A program made the translations under genes and the position numbers. A DNA stretch of 64,000 bases from assembly GCF_000019085.1 (NCBI RefSeq), contig NC_010321.1:1685001-1749000 (forward strand). The letters run 5' to 3'. How positions within the stretch are numbered: the first letter of the stretch is position 1; each line of letters begins with the position of its first letter. The DNA is from Thermoanaerobacter pseudethanolicus ATCC 33223 (GTDB lineage: Bacteria > Bacillota > Thermoanaerobacteria > Thermoanaerobacterales > Thermoanaerobacteraceae). Shown here piece by piece: positions 17,850 to 26,242 of this stretch. The notes beneath the pieces were generated by a model. It saw only the letters and a list, made by a program, of their open reading frames with translations. It was not told the DNA's origin and made no database searches.

Positions 17850-19590
17850 GTCTGTGTCAAGATTTTGTAGGAGAAAAATTTTTATAACTGACCTCACCGT
17901 TAAAAATCTAGGAGTTTAAAATTAGTAGTTTATATATATTGCTAATTATGTTAAATTATTACTTCAGCAAATCATAAATATCCGCTTCCTTTTTCACTTT
18001 TTTAATGTAAAATATATACTAGAATTGTTTACTTCTCAAATACCTACTGCTAATCCATTTGCTCGTGTTAATTCCTTTAAAACGTATTTTATCCATGGCT
18101 TGCTCGCAAATGGACCTTTCAGTATCGGTAATGAAACTCTTAACCATTCTTCTACGTCTTCTTCCGTGTATTTTCTTTTTTCCTCCTGCTTTGAAATCTG
18201 CATTATCTTTTTTATTTCTTCTTGTTTTAAATGCCACTTTGTTGTATAGTCTTCTAACCTGCCATTCGCTTTTTCTGATAGTATCCTACTCATTTTGTCT
18301 CCACCTTCTTCTGTCCACCTGGCTCCAAGCCGTTTCATACGTCTTGCTATGTTATGCTGAACTTGGCCTTCTATGGCTCCTAATCTTTCCGTTCCTTCAG
18401 AACCTTTTATCCCCTCCCAATTCTCCGCAAGGTATTTTAATAGCTTAACAAGTTTCTTCCGGCGTTCTCCTTTCGCCTTCTTTATTGCTTCTTCTAATGT
18501 CCTTTGCGTTTTTTCTAAGTCCCCTTGATAAATTGCTTCTCTTACCTTGTCATATGTCTCTTCATCATACCACAGGGCCTCTAACAAGTTCTTCTGCAAG
18601 TGATAAGGATCCAGTCTATATTCTGCTCCTGAAAAGTATTCTAATCCTCCTTTTGGCCATTCCGCTCCGTCCCCTCCTATATACACTTTCTCTATTTTGT
18701 CTAATTTCCATTTACTTCCTACTTTCACGTATACTTCTTCCCACATGCTCTCTCCTTCTGCTACGCCGCTTACTACTAGTTTGTTCTTTAGTCTATATCT
18801 TCCCTGTGATTCTTCTTCTTTCCCTTCATAGATTACAAAGTGCTTTTTTTCTCCTCTCTTCTTATCCGACCTCTGCAGTCTTATTACTACCCCGTCTCCT
18901 TCTATATAAAGCTTTGATGCTTTTTCTTTCCCTTCTGGTATTTGTCCATATTCAAATACAGCTTCTTTCTTTTTTTCGCTCTCCTTCTTTATCTCATCAC
19001 CTACTTCCTGGACTACATTCCATATCGTCATTGAGCTAATATGCGGAAAAAGGTAGCTTAATACTTTTGCTGCCCTCCTAAAGGTCATTTCTGTGGCTAG
19101 TTTTGTCGCTATCTCCCTTATCCCCGGTGTTATTCTGGCTCCTGTCGGAATCCCCAATACTTCGTCTAAAAGAAATTTCGTCTCACCTGTCTCTTTGTTC
19201 CTGTATAACCTCCTCCTGTACGTAAATTCCCCAAAAATGCTTATCACCTGCTTCGCTCTAAATCCTATTACCTCCCACACTCTTTTATCTCGGTTCTCCA
19301 TTAGCTTTCTGTCAATCTCTTCTGCTGCCCACTCAAGAAGTTGTCTTGATACTTTTTGTGTAAGTTCATGTATCCCTTTCTCTAGTTCATAAAAATCTTT
19401 GCTCTCACTTATTATTTTCATTAAACCTTGAACAAAAAGCAGGATTATCCCCATTATGTGTCGAATATCTAATAACATTCAGACCTCACCTTCCTTTGAT
19501 TTGATTTTTGATTTTTTTCCCGGTGAGGTCTTTTTTCTACATCTGTACCTTTTTTTCCTGCTTCATCACCTACTGAAATTTTATACTATC
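17850..19590 (-). mobile_element. Complete ISLre2-family insertion sequence (about 1.74 kb)
   Basis: The element lies between two AAAAGCTAG copies. Its ends are imperfect inverted repeats: about 15 of the first 24 bases match between left GTCTGTGTCAAGATTTTGTA and the reverse complement of the right end. The single gene fills most of it. A second 10-bp inverted repeat (AGACCTCACC...GGTGAGGTCT, 19480-19547) lies just upstream of the transposase and may form a hairpin that limits expression. Confidence 0.85.
18036..19478 (-). CDS. ISLre2-family (UPF0236) transposase
   Basis: Transposase of 480 residues, full length for the family and free of stops. Family features are the N-terminal KIISESKDFYELEKGIHEL, a central IFGEFTYRRRLYRNKETGE followed by LDEVLGIP, and the acidic active-site stretches YIEGDGV and VYIGGDGAEW with DPYHLQKN. 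The ATG at 19478 has GGAAGGTGAGG in front; this site is inside one arm of the hairpin described for the element. The protein looks intact, so the element may still be able to move. Confidence 0.9.
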   Translation of the reverse strand: MLLDIRHIMGIILLFVQGLMKIISESKDFYELEKGIHELTQKVSRQLLEWAAEEIDRKLMENRDKRVWEVIGFRAKQVISIFGEFTYRRRLYRNKETGETKFLLDEVLGIPTGARITPGIREIATKLATEMTFRRAAKVLSYLFPHISSMTIWNVVQEVGDEIKKESEKKKEAVFEYGQIPEGKEKASKLYIEGDGVVIRLQRSDKKRGEKKHFVIYEGKEEESQGRYRLKNKLVVSGVAEGESMWEEVYVKVGSKWKLDKIEKVYIGGDGAEWPKGGLEYFSGAEYRLDPYHLQKNLLEALWYDEETYDKVREAIYQGDLEKTQRTLEEAIKKAKGERRKKLVKLLKYLAENWEGIKGSEGTERLGAIEGQVQHNIARRMKRLGARWTEEGGDKMSRILSEKANGRLEDYTTKWHLKQEEIKKIMQISKQEEKRKYTEEDVEEWLRVSLPILKGPFASKPWIKYVLKELTRANGLAVGI

Positions 19591-19599
19591 AAAAGCTAG
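19591..19599. repeat. Target-site duplication of ISLre2, right copy (AAAAGCTAG)
   Basis: Direct repeat of 17841-17849. Confidence 0.8.
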
Positions 19600-20732
19600 A
19601 GAAGTCGTTAGAAAAGTTTATGAGCAAAATAATTGTAATATCTCTAAAACTGCAAAAATACTTTGTATCTCAACACACACTGTCCATAGAGCTATCAATG
19701 GCCCTCTTCATGATAAATCTCGAAAACCTAAAAATTCTCCTAGAAAAGCTCTTACTCATCTAGAAAATCTTATTATTCTTGAAGCAAAAAAACTGGTCTC
19801 AAGATACAGATGTCTGGCTTTTTATTTGTATAGAAAATATGCTCTCAGAATAAGTGAAAATACAATAAAATCTATTCTTAAAAGAAATAACGTCACCAAA
19901 AACAAAAGAAAAACGAAAAAGGGTGAAAGAGGTTTATATGATTATGAAACTTTAATCCCTTTTAGTAAATTTCAACTTGATACAAAGCATCTTCTAGATA
20001 AACAAAGTCTTCCTCCTGAAATAGTTCAACATATGGAGAAATATAATTTGCCTCGTTTTGAGTGGAATATTATAGATGTCGGAACAATAACTAGATTCAC
20101 GGCTTATTCTTATGAACTTTCTTCTACTTTGGGTTTTATGTTCATAACTCTAGTTGCTTTGTGGTTAAGAACTCTCAATGTGAGAAATGCAATAAATATC
20201 AGATTGGACAACGGGCAAGAATTTTGTGGAGGTAGCCACAAAACTCTTGCATAATGGAATAATATATTCTCTTCCCTCGGTGTTGTACTTTCTCCAATAC
20301 CTCCAGCAACTAAACATCTCATGGGAATAATAGAAAACTCTCACAGAGCAGATGACGAATATTTCTTGATGATTCATGCTGAAAGATGTAAAGCAAAAAA
20401 CGAATTCCTCGCTAAAGCTCAAAAATGGCAAGATACGTGGAATTTCTTTAGACCTCACAATGGAAAAGGAATGAAAGGAAGGACTCCTTATGAAAAATTC
20501 AAGGAGTCCAAAGTACTGGTTTCTTCTCATGTATTTTCCTTTCCTACTTTGCTTCTTGAAGATATTCTTAAAAAAGTGGGCCCTTTTTATTCCCTTCTTC
20601 AACATAAATTTAGGTGGTAAATATGTCTTCACCAAGTCCCGAAGTATTGGACCTTATGATAGGGGACAGTGAATCAGAAGAAACTACCGCGAATTCTTTT
20701 TATGGTACAAGCAAAGAGGACTACATGGATAA

Positions 20733-21005
20733 ATAGCAGTTCTAGAACTCCCTGAGCCTTATCGAAGAAGAAAGCTTCGCACTACTAATATGTTAGAGCG
20801 GTTAAATCAAGAAGTTCGCCGTCGTAAAAGGATTATAAGGATATTTCCGAGTAAGGAATCTGGCATTCGTCTAATAGGAGCATTGTTAATGGAACAAGAT
20901 GAAAAATGGGGTTCAGGGAGGAAGTACTTAGATATGACTGAATATTTCGAGTGGCAGAAAGAAATTTCAAAACAGGTGAAAGACAAGGTTATTTCAGTAA
21001 AATAA
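20733..21005 (+). pseudogene. IS256-family transposase C-terminal fragment
   Basis: The frame reads LPEPYRRRKLRTTNMLERLN, then EVRRRKRIIRIFPSKES and LIGALLMEQDEKW, the conserved end of mutator-type transposases. A stop precedes it at 20730-20732, so the N-terminal three quarters are missing. It ends at TAA 21003-21005, directly before the structured RNA candidate. Confidence 0.85.
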
Positions 21006-21009
21006 CCTT

Positions 21010-21137
21010 TGTCACCACCGTTACTTTTTAATAACTGCCGAAGCCTCCTGGTGCCAAGAACGGGCGAAAGCCCGAGAGTAGCGTATCCTTGACATCAGGA
21101 TGGCAGGAGCAGTACAATGAATTGACGGTGGTGATAA
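21010..21137 (+). ncRNA. Structured RNA, HEARO / IscB-omegaRNA-like, without its nuclease gene
   Basis: The plus strand folds strongly: outer 10-bp stem TCACCACCGT (21012-21021) with ACGGTGGTGA (21125-21134), then ACTGC/GCAGT, CTCCTG/CAGGAG, a GAAA-capped hairpin CGGGC GAAA GCCCG (21061-21074) and ATCCT/AGGAT (21085-21101). It is much richer in GC than its surroundings. Layout, GAAA hairpin and a 3' end at GTGA resemble HEARO RNAs, the omegaRNAs of IscB. That family call is from memory. No IscB or HNH gene is nearby. The opposite strand could fold too; the plus strand is chosen by motif likeness. Confidence 0.55.
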
Positions 21138-21300
21138 AGAAGAATTATATTCTAACCAAAGGGACTTTATACAAAAATTTAGCCTTGACCTTAATTTATC
21201 AAGTCTTCTTCATTTAATATACTGTCTTGTAAAAATTTTCTTACTTCTGAACTAAGTATTAATTTCATAAATAGTACTTTCCTTTTTATATATTTATTGC

Positions 21301-21346
21301 TGAAAGAGTGCTCTTAAAAGAGACAAATAGGGTACGTACTCTTTCA
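21301..21346. repeat. 9-bp inverted repeat downstream of the toxin gene
   Basis: TGAAAGAGT and ACTCTTTCA flank 28 nt. There is no T tract on either side, so it is not a clear terminator. It may be an IS-end relic. Confidence 0.35.
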
Positions 21347-21390
21347 GATCATACATACCCTCTCCTATTTATTTGCTTATAGGCTAATCT

Positions 21391-21648
21391 TTATAATTTT
21401 TTATATACATCTCCACGATTACCTATAATTAAAATACGAATTAGCAATTCATTCTCTTCGATCGTAAAAATAATCCTGTAGTCTCCTACTCTTAATCTAT
21501 AAATGTCATCATATCCTTTGAGGAGTCGTATATCACCTTCAGGTAATTTGCTAATTGCCTGCGCAAGTCTTTTTTGCTGCTGGGGTGGCTGGTCTTTGAA
21601 GAATTTTGCAGCTTTTTTACTAAATTGTATTTTATAATTCTTTTTCAT
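21391..21648 (-). CDS. RelE/ParE-superfamily toxin
   Basis: An 85-residue basic protein. YKIQFSKKAAKFFKDQP at the N terminus and the ending YRLRVGDYRIIFTIEENEL followed by ILIIGNRGDVYKKL are typical of RelE mRNA interferases. Its start overlaps the end of the preceding small gene by 17 bp, the usual antitoxin-toxin arrangement. It would be made with the antitoxin and released on stress or loss. It lies among IS relics in the island, where such a pair can stabilise the region. Activity is inferred. Confidence 0.85.
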   Translation of the reverse strand: MKKNYKIQFSKKAAKFFKDQPPQQQKRLAQAISKLPEGDIRLLKGYDDIYRLRVGDYRIIFTIEENELLIRILIIGNRGDVYKKL

Positions 21649-21874
21649 TAATTCCAGCCTCCCTCAGCACCTCCTCAAAGGGTATAAATTCTTTTTCACT
21701 GGCAATAATTTGTTTAGCTTCTTCTATAAGTTGAATATCAAATTCATCTAATTCTTCATCTATTATTTCTTTTAGATTTTTGAGTATAGTTAAAACTTTT
21801 GCCATTTTTTCTTCGGGAATTGCATCTATTATCTTATAAGCCTGTTCTTTTAAGGTCATCGTACTCACCACCAT
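21632..21874 (-). CDS. Antitoxin of the RelE-type pair
   Basis: An 80-residue acidic, helical protein directly upstream of and overlapping the toxin gene. The N terminus (TLKEQAYKIIDAIPEEKMAKVL) is like the small antitoxins that go with RelE toxins in clostridia. No DNA-binding domain can be named with confidence. The ATG at 21874 has AAGGA 7 nt upstream; an ATG at 21859 is a less well supported choice. Confidence 0.75.
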   Translation of the reverse strand: MVVSTMTLKEQAYKIIDAIPEEKMAKVLTILKNLKEIIDEELDEFDIQLIEEAKQIIASEKEFIPFEEVLREAGINEKEL

Positions 21875-22000
21875 TTTATATTCCTTCTTTCTTTATTTTA
21901 CTATAAAAAATTAAAAATTAACATACCATTGTGTATTTTGTTTTTTACTTTTTTATTATGAAGGAAAAGCTCTTAACCTTAACTAGAGTATTTTCTGTAG

Positions 22001-22046
22001 AAAAAGCGCAGCAACTTCTAATATAAGTAAAACAATTGCTGCGCTT
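22001..22046 (-). terminator. Terminator with 11-bp stem
   Basis: AAGCGCAGCAA (22004-22014) pairs with TTGCTGCGCTT (22036-22046). On the minus strand a T5 run follows. It would stop transcripts coming from the tnpB/omegaRNA remnant before the antitoxin gene. Confidence 0.7.
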
Positions 22047-22154
22047 ATGTTCTTTATATTTTTATACGTTCTTTTATTATCACCTACTGCTTGTCATTTT
22101 TAAACTGTCTAATTCTGTAGGGTTTGTCTTTTTGCCTTTCTTTGTAAGAGTTCT

Positions 22155-22282
22155 GTGAACTACCACCACCTACCTAGGTGGTGGCTTCCTGCTTCTTTGA
22201 CCAGACTTGCTACGAAAGAAGAAAAATTTTCTCCGCAGTAGAAGCCCGATCTCCACAAGCGTGAATTCGGGTAGTTCCTACC
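22155..22282 (-). ncRNA. TnpB omegaRNA scaffold and right end of an IS605-type element
   Basis: Directly after the tnpB stop, the minus strand carries GAACTACCCGAATTC, TGTGGAGATCGGGCTTCTAC and GAAGCAGGAAGCCACC. It ends with a 9-bp hairpin (22163-22184, CCACCACCT/AGGTGGTGG) and GTAGTTCAC. This is the usual 3' non-coding part of IS200/IS605 tnpB elements, which yields the guide RNA. The guide would start at 22154 and run leftwards (AGAACTCTTACAAAG on the minus strand). The nuclease is broken, so only the RNA part may persist. Confidence 0.65.
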
Positions 22283-22566
22283 TTATTGTTCTTTTACGCA
22301 AGCAGCACCATAGTTTCGCAAGTTTGCTACTGCATTTCCGTCTCTGTCATGAACAGCGTCACAAACAAGACATTCCCATATCCGCTCTGATAATTTAAGT
22401 TCGCTATAATAGTATCCACAATTACTGCATATTTTGATGATGGGAATGTTCTATTTGCAATAATGAGTGTCCTACCATACCACTTTGCCTTGTATGATAG
22501 ATATTCTAAAAATTTTGCCCATGAGCTGTCTGAAATATGCTTTGCGAGATTTGTCTTGACAAGTCA
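22283..22566 (-). pseudogene. tnpB: TnpB (IS605 OrfB) C-terminal fragment, frameshifted
   Basis: The minus strand encodes VKTNLAKHISDSSWAKFLEY, then YKAKWYGRTLIIANRTFPSSK. After one missing A in the A tract near 22436 it continues as ICSNCGYYYSELKLSERIWE with CLVCDAVHDRDGNAVANLRN. The two CxxC pairs are the zinc ribbon and the Asp is the third RuvC residue. Everything upstream is lost at the junction with the IS1182-type copy. It is not a working gene. Confidence 0.85.
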
Positions 22567-23955
22567 TAGTTCCCCAAGATCACCTATTGAGAAAAATAGA
22601 AAAAGTCATCAAATTTGATTTCATATATGACTTAGTAAAAGACAAATACTCCGAAAATTATGATAGACCAAGTATAGACCCAGTAGTACTGATAAAAATA
22701 TTATTCATTCAATACCTATTCGGTATACCATCATTGAGGAGGACAATAGCAGAAATACAAACAAATGTGGCCTACAAATGGTTTTTAGGATATGGATTAA
22801 ACGAAGAAATACCCCACTTTTCTACCTTTAGCAAGAACTATGAAAGAAGATCCAAAAATACAGACATATTCGAAAAAATATTTACGAGGATACTAGAAGA
22901 AACAATAAAACACAAATTCATAAATGTAGAAGAAGTATTCATAGACGCAACCCATGTAAAAGCAAGTGCCAACAAGAAAAAATACTACAAAGAAATAAAT
23001 AGAAAAAGAGAGCAAAACTATCAAGCAAAATTAGAAGAAGAAATAGCAAAAGACAGAGAACTACATGGGAAAAAGACATTAAAGCAAAAAGAAAAAATCG
23101 AGACAAAAGAAGTAAAAGTGAACAAAACAGATCCTGACAGTGGGATATTAAACAAAAGTGGGAAAGAAAAATGCTTTGCATATTCCTTTCACACAGCCTG
23201 CGATAAAAATGGATTCATTTTAGCAGCGAAAGTAACAAGCGCAAACTTGCATGATAGCGTAATGTTCGAAGAAGTATTAGATGAAGTCATAAAGAATGTA
23301 GGAAAACCCAAGGCAGTAGCAGTAGACGCAGGCTATAAAACACAGTACATATTAAAGACAATGTTTGACAGAGGGATAATACCAGTAGTACCATACACAA
23401 GGCCAAATGACAAAAGATGGGTTTATGAAAAAACACCAATACGTATATGACGAATATTATGACTGTTATATATGTCCTTAAAACGAAATATTAACATATG
23501 TTACGACTAACAAAGAAGGATATAGAGAATACAAATCAAATCCAGAAAAATGCAAGAGCTGTCTATTAAGGGACAAATGTACAGCGAGTAAAGATTACAC
23601 AAAAAGGATATTTAGGCATGTATGGGAAAGATATGTAGAAGAAGCGGAGCATTTAAGGCATACACCATACAATAGAGAAGTATATGCAAGAAGGAAAGAG
23701 ACAATAGAGAGAGTATTTGCAGATATGAAAGAGAAGCATAGTTTGCGATGGACAACGTTAAGAGGGATAAAAAAATTGTCCATGCAGGCGATACTTGTTT
23801 TCGCATGCATGAATTTAAAGAAATTAGCAACATGGCTATGGAAAAAGTGCAAGGGTTTTTCAACTTTGCATGATTTTTATCCAATATTTATCAGATTATA
23901 TACAATTATATCCAAATACAAAGCAAACCCCACTTTTTACATGTATAAAAAGTGA
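22560..23955 (+). pseudogene. IS1182-family transposase, broken (5' truncation, frameshift, stop)
   Basis: The reading frame resembles the IS1182 type: VPQDHLLRKIEKVIKFDFIY, RPSIDPVVLIKILFIQYLFG, a DATHVKASANK catalytic region and VAVDAGYKT. One extra A at 23405-23407 shifts the frame after YTRP; the other frame continues as MTKDGFMKKHQYVYDEYYD. A TAA at 23479-23481 follows CYICP. The C-terminal part has RHVWERYVEEAEHLRHTPYN, then RRKETIERVFADMKEKH. The first dozen or so codons are missing at the junction with tnpB. Confidence 0.88.
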
Positions 23956-23992
23956 GGTTTGTCGTCAATCTGAGAGAGCCACTATAGGCTCT
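23885..23992 (+). repeat. End of the IS1182-type element with two hairpins
   Basis: An AT-rich stretch leads into a palindrome around ACTTTTTACATGTATAAAAAGT (23930-23952) and the sequence GTCAATCTG. A second hairpin AGAGCC/GGCTCT with a plus-strand T8 tract follows. The first 88 nt recur at 41706-41792 without a transposase. The second hairpin also serves as end marker next to the pdxA-like stop codon. Confidence 0.7.
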
Positions 23993-24986
23993 ATTTTTTT
24001 TCGTTTTTATATTTCACCATCTCAGCAGCAAGTTTGACAGCTTCCACCATGCTTCGCTCATCGGCAATTCCCCTGCCCGCTATGTCAAAAGCGGTGCCGT
24101 GGTCAACCGACGTGCGGATGATGGGCAGGCCCACTGTTACGTTTACTCCCCTTTCAAACCCCGCCATTTTCACAGCTATATGCCCCTGATCGTGGTACAT
24201 AGCCACGACCACGTCGTACTCGCCTCTTGATGCTTTCAAAAAAACCGTGTCAGGTGGCAGCGGTCCGTAAACGCTGAGACCCTGCTCCCGGGCTTTTTCC
24301 ACGGCGGGCGCTATCTCGTATATCTCTTCGTCGCCGAAAAGACCTCCCTCCCCTGCATGAGGATTAAGTCCAGCGACGGCTATCCGAGGATCGCGCACCC
24401 CTAGAGAAGCAGCAGCTGTAGCTGCCAGGGTTACGATCTTGTAAACTCTTTCCTTTTTTACCATATCGCATGCCCCTCGAAGGGCCACGTGGGTGGAGAC
24501 GTGCATTACCCGCAAGTTTCCCGCAACCAGCATCATGGCGTAATCCTTAGTCCCCGTCAGTTTCGCTAGTATTTCGGTGTGACCTGCAAATTCCAGGCCG
24601 GCTCTGTGAAGGGCCTCTTTATTCAAAGGGGCTGTAGCAATGGCAGAAGCTTCTCCCCTGAGGGCCATTCTTATGCCGGCCTCCAGGTACTCGTATGCCG
24701 CCCGCCCGCAGAGTGGCGAAACTTTTCCTATTTCAAAATCGGCCAGTGAAAGATTATTTACGGATATATAATTTACAAATCCATCCTGGTACTCCGCCGG
24801 CGAATCTATGCTCCTTAAAGGCACGGATATCTTCAGCAGGTTCGCGTAATACCGAAGTACTAGACCAGAACCTAGGATCAAAGGTCTTGCAAAGCTGGAA
24901 ACTTCCGCCGACACCGCGGCTTTCAAGCTTATCTCCGGACCGACCCCCGCCGGGTCCCCCATGGTTATTGCCACGAGAGGTCTCAT
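23991..24986 (-). CDS. pdxA2: PdxA-family 4-phospho acid-sugar dehydrogenase (PdxA2 type)
   Basis: NAD-dependent dehydrogenase/decarboxylase family of 4-hydroxythreonine-4-phosphate dehydrogenase. The 331 residues include AITMGDPAGVGPEI at the N terminus, FAGHTEILAKLTG with the metal His, NPHAGEGGLFGDEE and YHDQGHIAVKM. Placement after a DUF1537 kinase argues for the catabolic PdxA2 role, in which 4-phospho-D-threonate or -erythronate is oxidised and decarboxylated to dihydroxyacetone phosphate, not for vitamin B6 synthesis. It overlaps the kinase gene by 4 bp and is the last gene of the operon. Its codons are visibly richer in GC than chromosomal neighbours. Confidence 0.88.
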   Translation of the reverse strand: MRPLVAITMGDPAGVGPEISLKAAVSAEVSSFARPLILGSGLVLRYYANLLKISVPLRSIDSPAEYQDGFVNYISVNNLSLADFEIGKVSPLCGRAAYEYLEAGIRMALRGEASAIATAPLNKEALHRAGLEFAGHTEILAKLTGTKDYAMMLVAGNLRVMHVSTHVALRGACDMVKKERVYKIVTLAATAAASLGVRDPRIAVAGLNPHAGEGGLFGDEEIYEIAPAVEKAREQGLSVYGPLPPDTVFLKASRGEYDVVVAMYHDQGHIAVKMAGFERGVNVTVGLPIIRTSVDHGTAFDIAGRGIADERSMVEAVKLAAEMVKYKNEKK

Positions 24987-26242
24987 CTTCCATCCCCCCT
25001 CAAAAACTTAACCGCGTTTAAGATCGATTCATCATTTCCAAAAGCTCCGGCTTTCGTCACCACTCTAAGGCCGTCTACAGACCCTTTTATCAGAACAAGT
25101 TCAGGTATGCCCGGTTCCAGTTCAGAATTTATCCTACATCCCGCGGTGGAAAGGCTCTTCACAACGTGTATGGCCGTATCTCCACCGGTCAGCACTAAAC
25201 CTCCCGGCCTTTTTGCCTCTACGATCGAGCAGGCAACTTCCCCCAAGAACTGCGCCAGAACTTCGCTGGTATCCTGTGGTGAAAGCCCTTTCCCCCTCGC
25301 TGCTATTAGTGCTTCGGATACTGCATCTTCCTCTGCCGCCGATGCTATTATTACGTCCTTTGCTGCGTTCATAAAATCCAGAACAATTTTTCGGATCCGA
25401 TCTATTTCCTCTTCGGGATGCGACAAAGCCCTTTTTACGTCGAGTTTTACTAGGACGATACGGCTGTCTTCCAGCGCCTTGAACACCTGCCGTCTGGTTA
25501 CCTGGCTGACGCTTCCCGCTATAACCAGCACAGGATTCTTCTTTTCTTTTTTCTCAAGAGAGGCAATTAAGGCCTCGGCCAGGCCGGCGGAACCAACCCA
25601 CAGCGTTTTCTTACCCAGGTCCAGTACGCTAGTAGCTATTTTTATCAAATCGTCATCGGTTTTCGCATCAAAGGAAAATACATCGTATTCTCTCATCTCT
25701 TTTTCTATGTCTTTCCGCAGATCCCGGCTTATTTCCTCCAGGACCTTATGCTTAACCGGAACCTTCAAGCCTTCTTCCAGGATTTTTTTAACATCCGCTG
25801 TGGTAACGGGGTTTTTCGGGTCCCTAGCAAGTTCGGTCTTATCCACCGGCACGCCCTTAAGATAGTGGACACCCTTTTCTGTCGTTCGTCCGTTTTTGGG
25901 AAAGGCCGGTGCGAATATCGTCAGTTCAGGCTTAAGTCCCTCACGCAGCGCCTTGATTTCGACTCCGATGTTACCCCGGAGAGTAGAGTCGATTTTTTTA
26001 TAGACCACCGCCTCCTTATACTCACCTACAATGTTTGATATTTCTTTCAGTTTTTCATAGGCAACTAAAGCCGGTATGCTCCGGGTCTCAGTATCTATCA
26101 CCAGGGCGTCGGCAACATCCTCGTATTTTTTTACCCCTGCCGTACCGATCAGGGTAATCACATAATACCCGTGCTTTACCAGTTGTACCCCGGTATCATT
26201 GCTTCCGGTAAAATCATCAGCTATTACTATAACTCTATACAA
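24983..26242 (-). CDS. DUF1537 four-carbon acid-sugar kinase
   Basis: ATP-dependent kinase family (DtnK/DenK/OtnK) acting on D-threonate, D-erythronate or 3-oxo-tetronates. The N-terminal domain begins VIADDFTGSNDTGVQL, the substrate-binding signature. DSTLRGN (about residues 86-92) is also conserved, and the C-terminal nucleotide-binding domain has LTGGDTA. At 419 residues it has normal length. It lies between the permease and the PdxA-type gene, overlapping the latter. The exact acid sugar cannot be read from sequence. Confidence 0.9.
   Translation of the reverse strand: MYRVIVIADDFTGSNDTGVQLVKHGYYVITLIGTAGVKKYEDVADALVIDTETRSIPALVAYEKLKEISNIVGEYKEAVVYKKIDSTLRGNIGVEIKALREGLKPELTIFAPAFPKNGRTTEKGVHYLKGVPVDKTELARDPKNPVTTADVKKILEEGLKVPVKHKVLEEISRDLRKDIEKEMREYDVFSFDAKTDDDLIKIATSVLDLGKKTLWVGSAGLAEALIASLEKKEKKNPVLVIAGSVSQVTRRQVFKALEDSRIVLVKLDVKRALSHPEEEIDRIRKIVLDFMNAAKDVIIASAAEEDAVSEALIAARGKGLSPQDTSEVLAQFLGEVACSIVEAKRPGGLVLTGGDTAIHVVKSLSTAGCRINSELEPGIPELVLIKGSVDGLRVVTKAGAFGNDESILNAVKFLRGDGR

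Larger units (their letters stand above)
17797..20620 (+). pseudogene. IS481-type transposase gene, split by ISLre2 and carrying a stop codon
   Basis: Removing the ISLre2 element (17850-19590) and one copy of its 9-bp duplication joins 17797-17849 to 19600-20620 in frame. The joined protein has about 357 codons: MNIITYHELRKISPEKAR then EVVRKVYEQNN, a helix-turn-helix region (NISKTAKILCISTHTVHRAI), and a DDE-type core with FQLDTKH, DVGTITRFTAY, RLDNGQEF and HRADDEYF. An in-frame TAA at 20252-20254 breaks the core. GGGAGG precedes the ATG. The gene is therefore broken twice. Family is judged from motif layout only. Confidence 0.8.

Noticed and set aside
21000-21140. Group II intron or riboswitch as explanation of the structured RNA at 21010
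   Set aside because: No intron domain V signature, no maturase, and no downstream gene in the right place for a riboswitch.
25107-25865. 252-codon plus-strand frame opposite the DUF1537 kinase
   Set aside because: Serine-rich antisense shadow of a GC-rich gene; no ribosome site and no motif.
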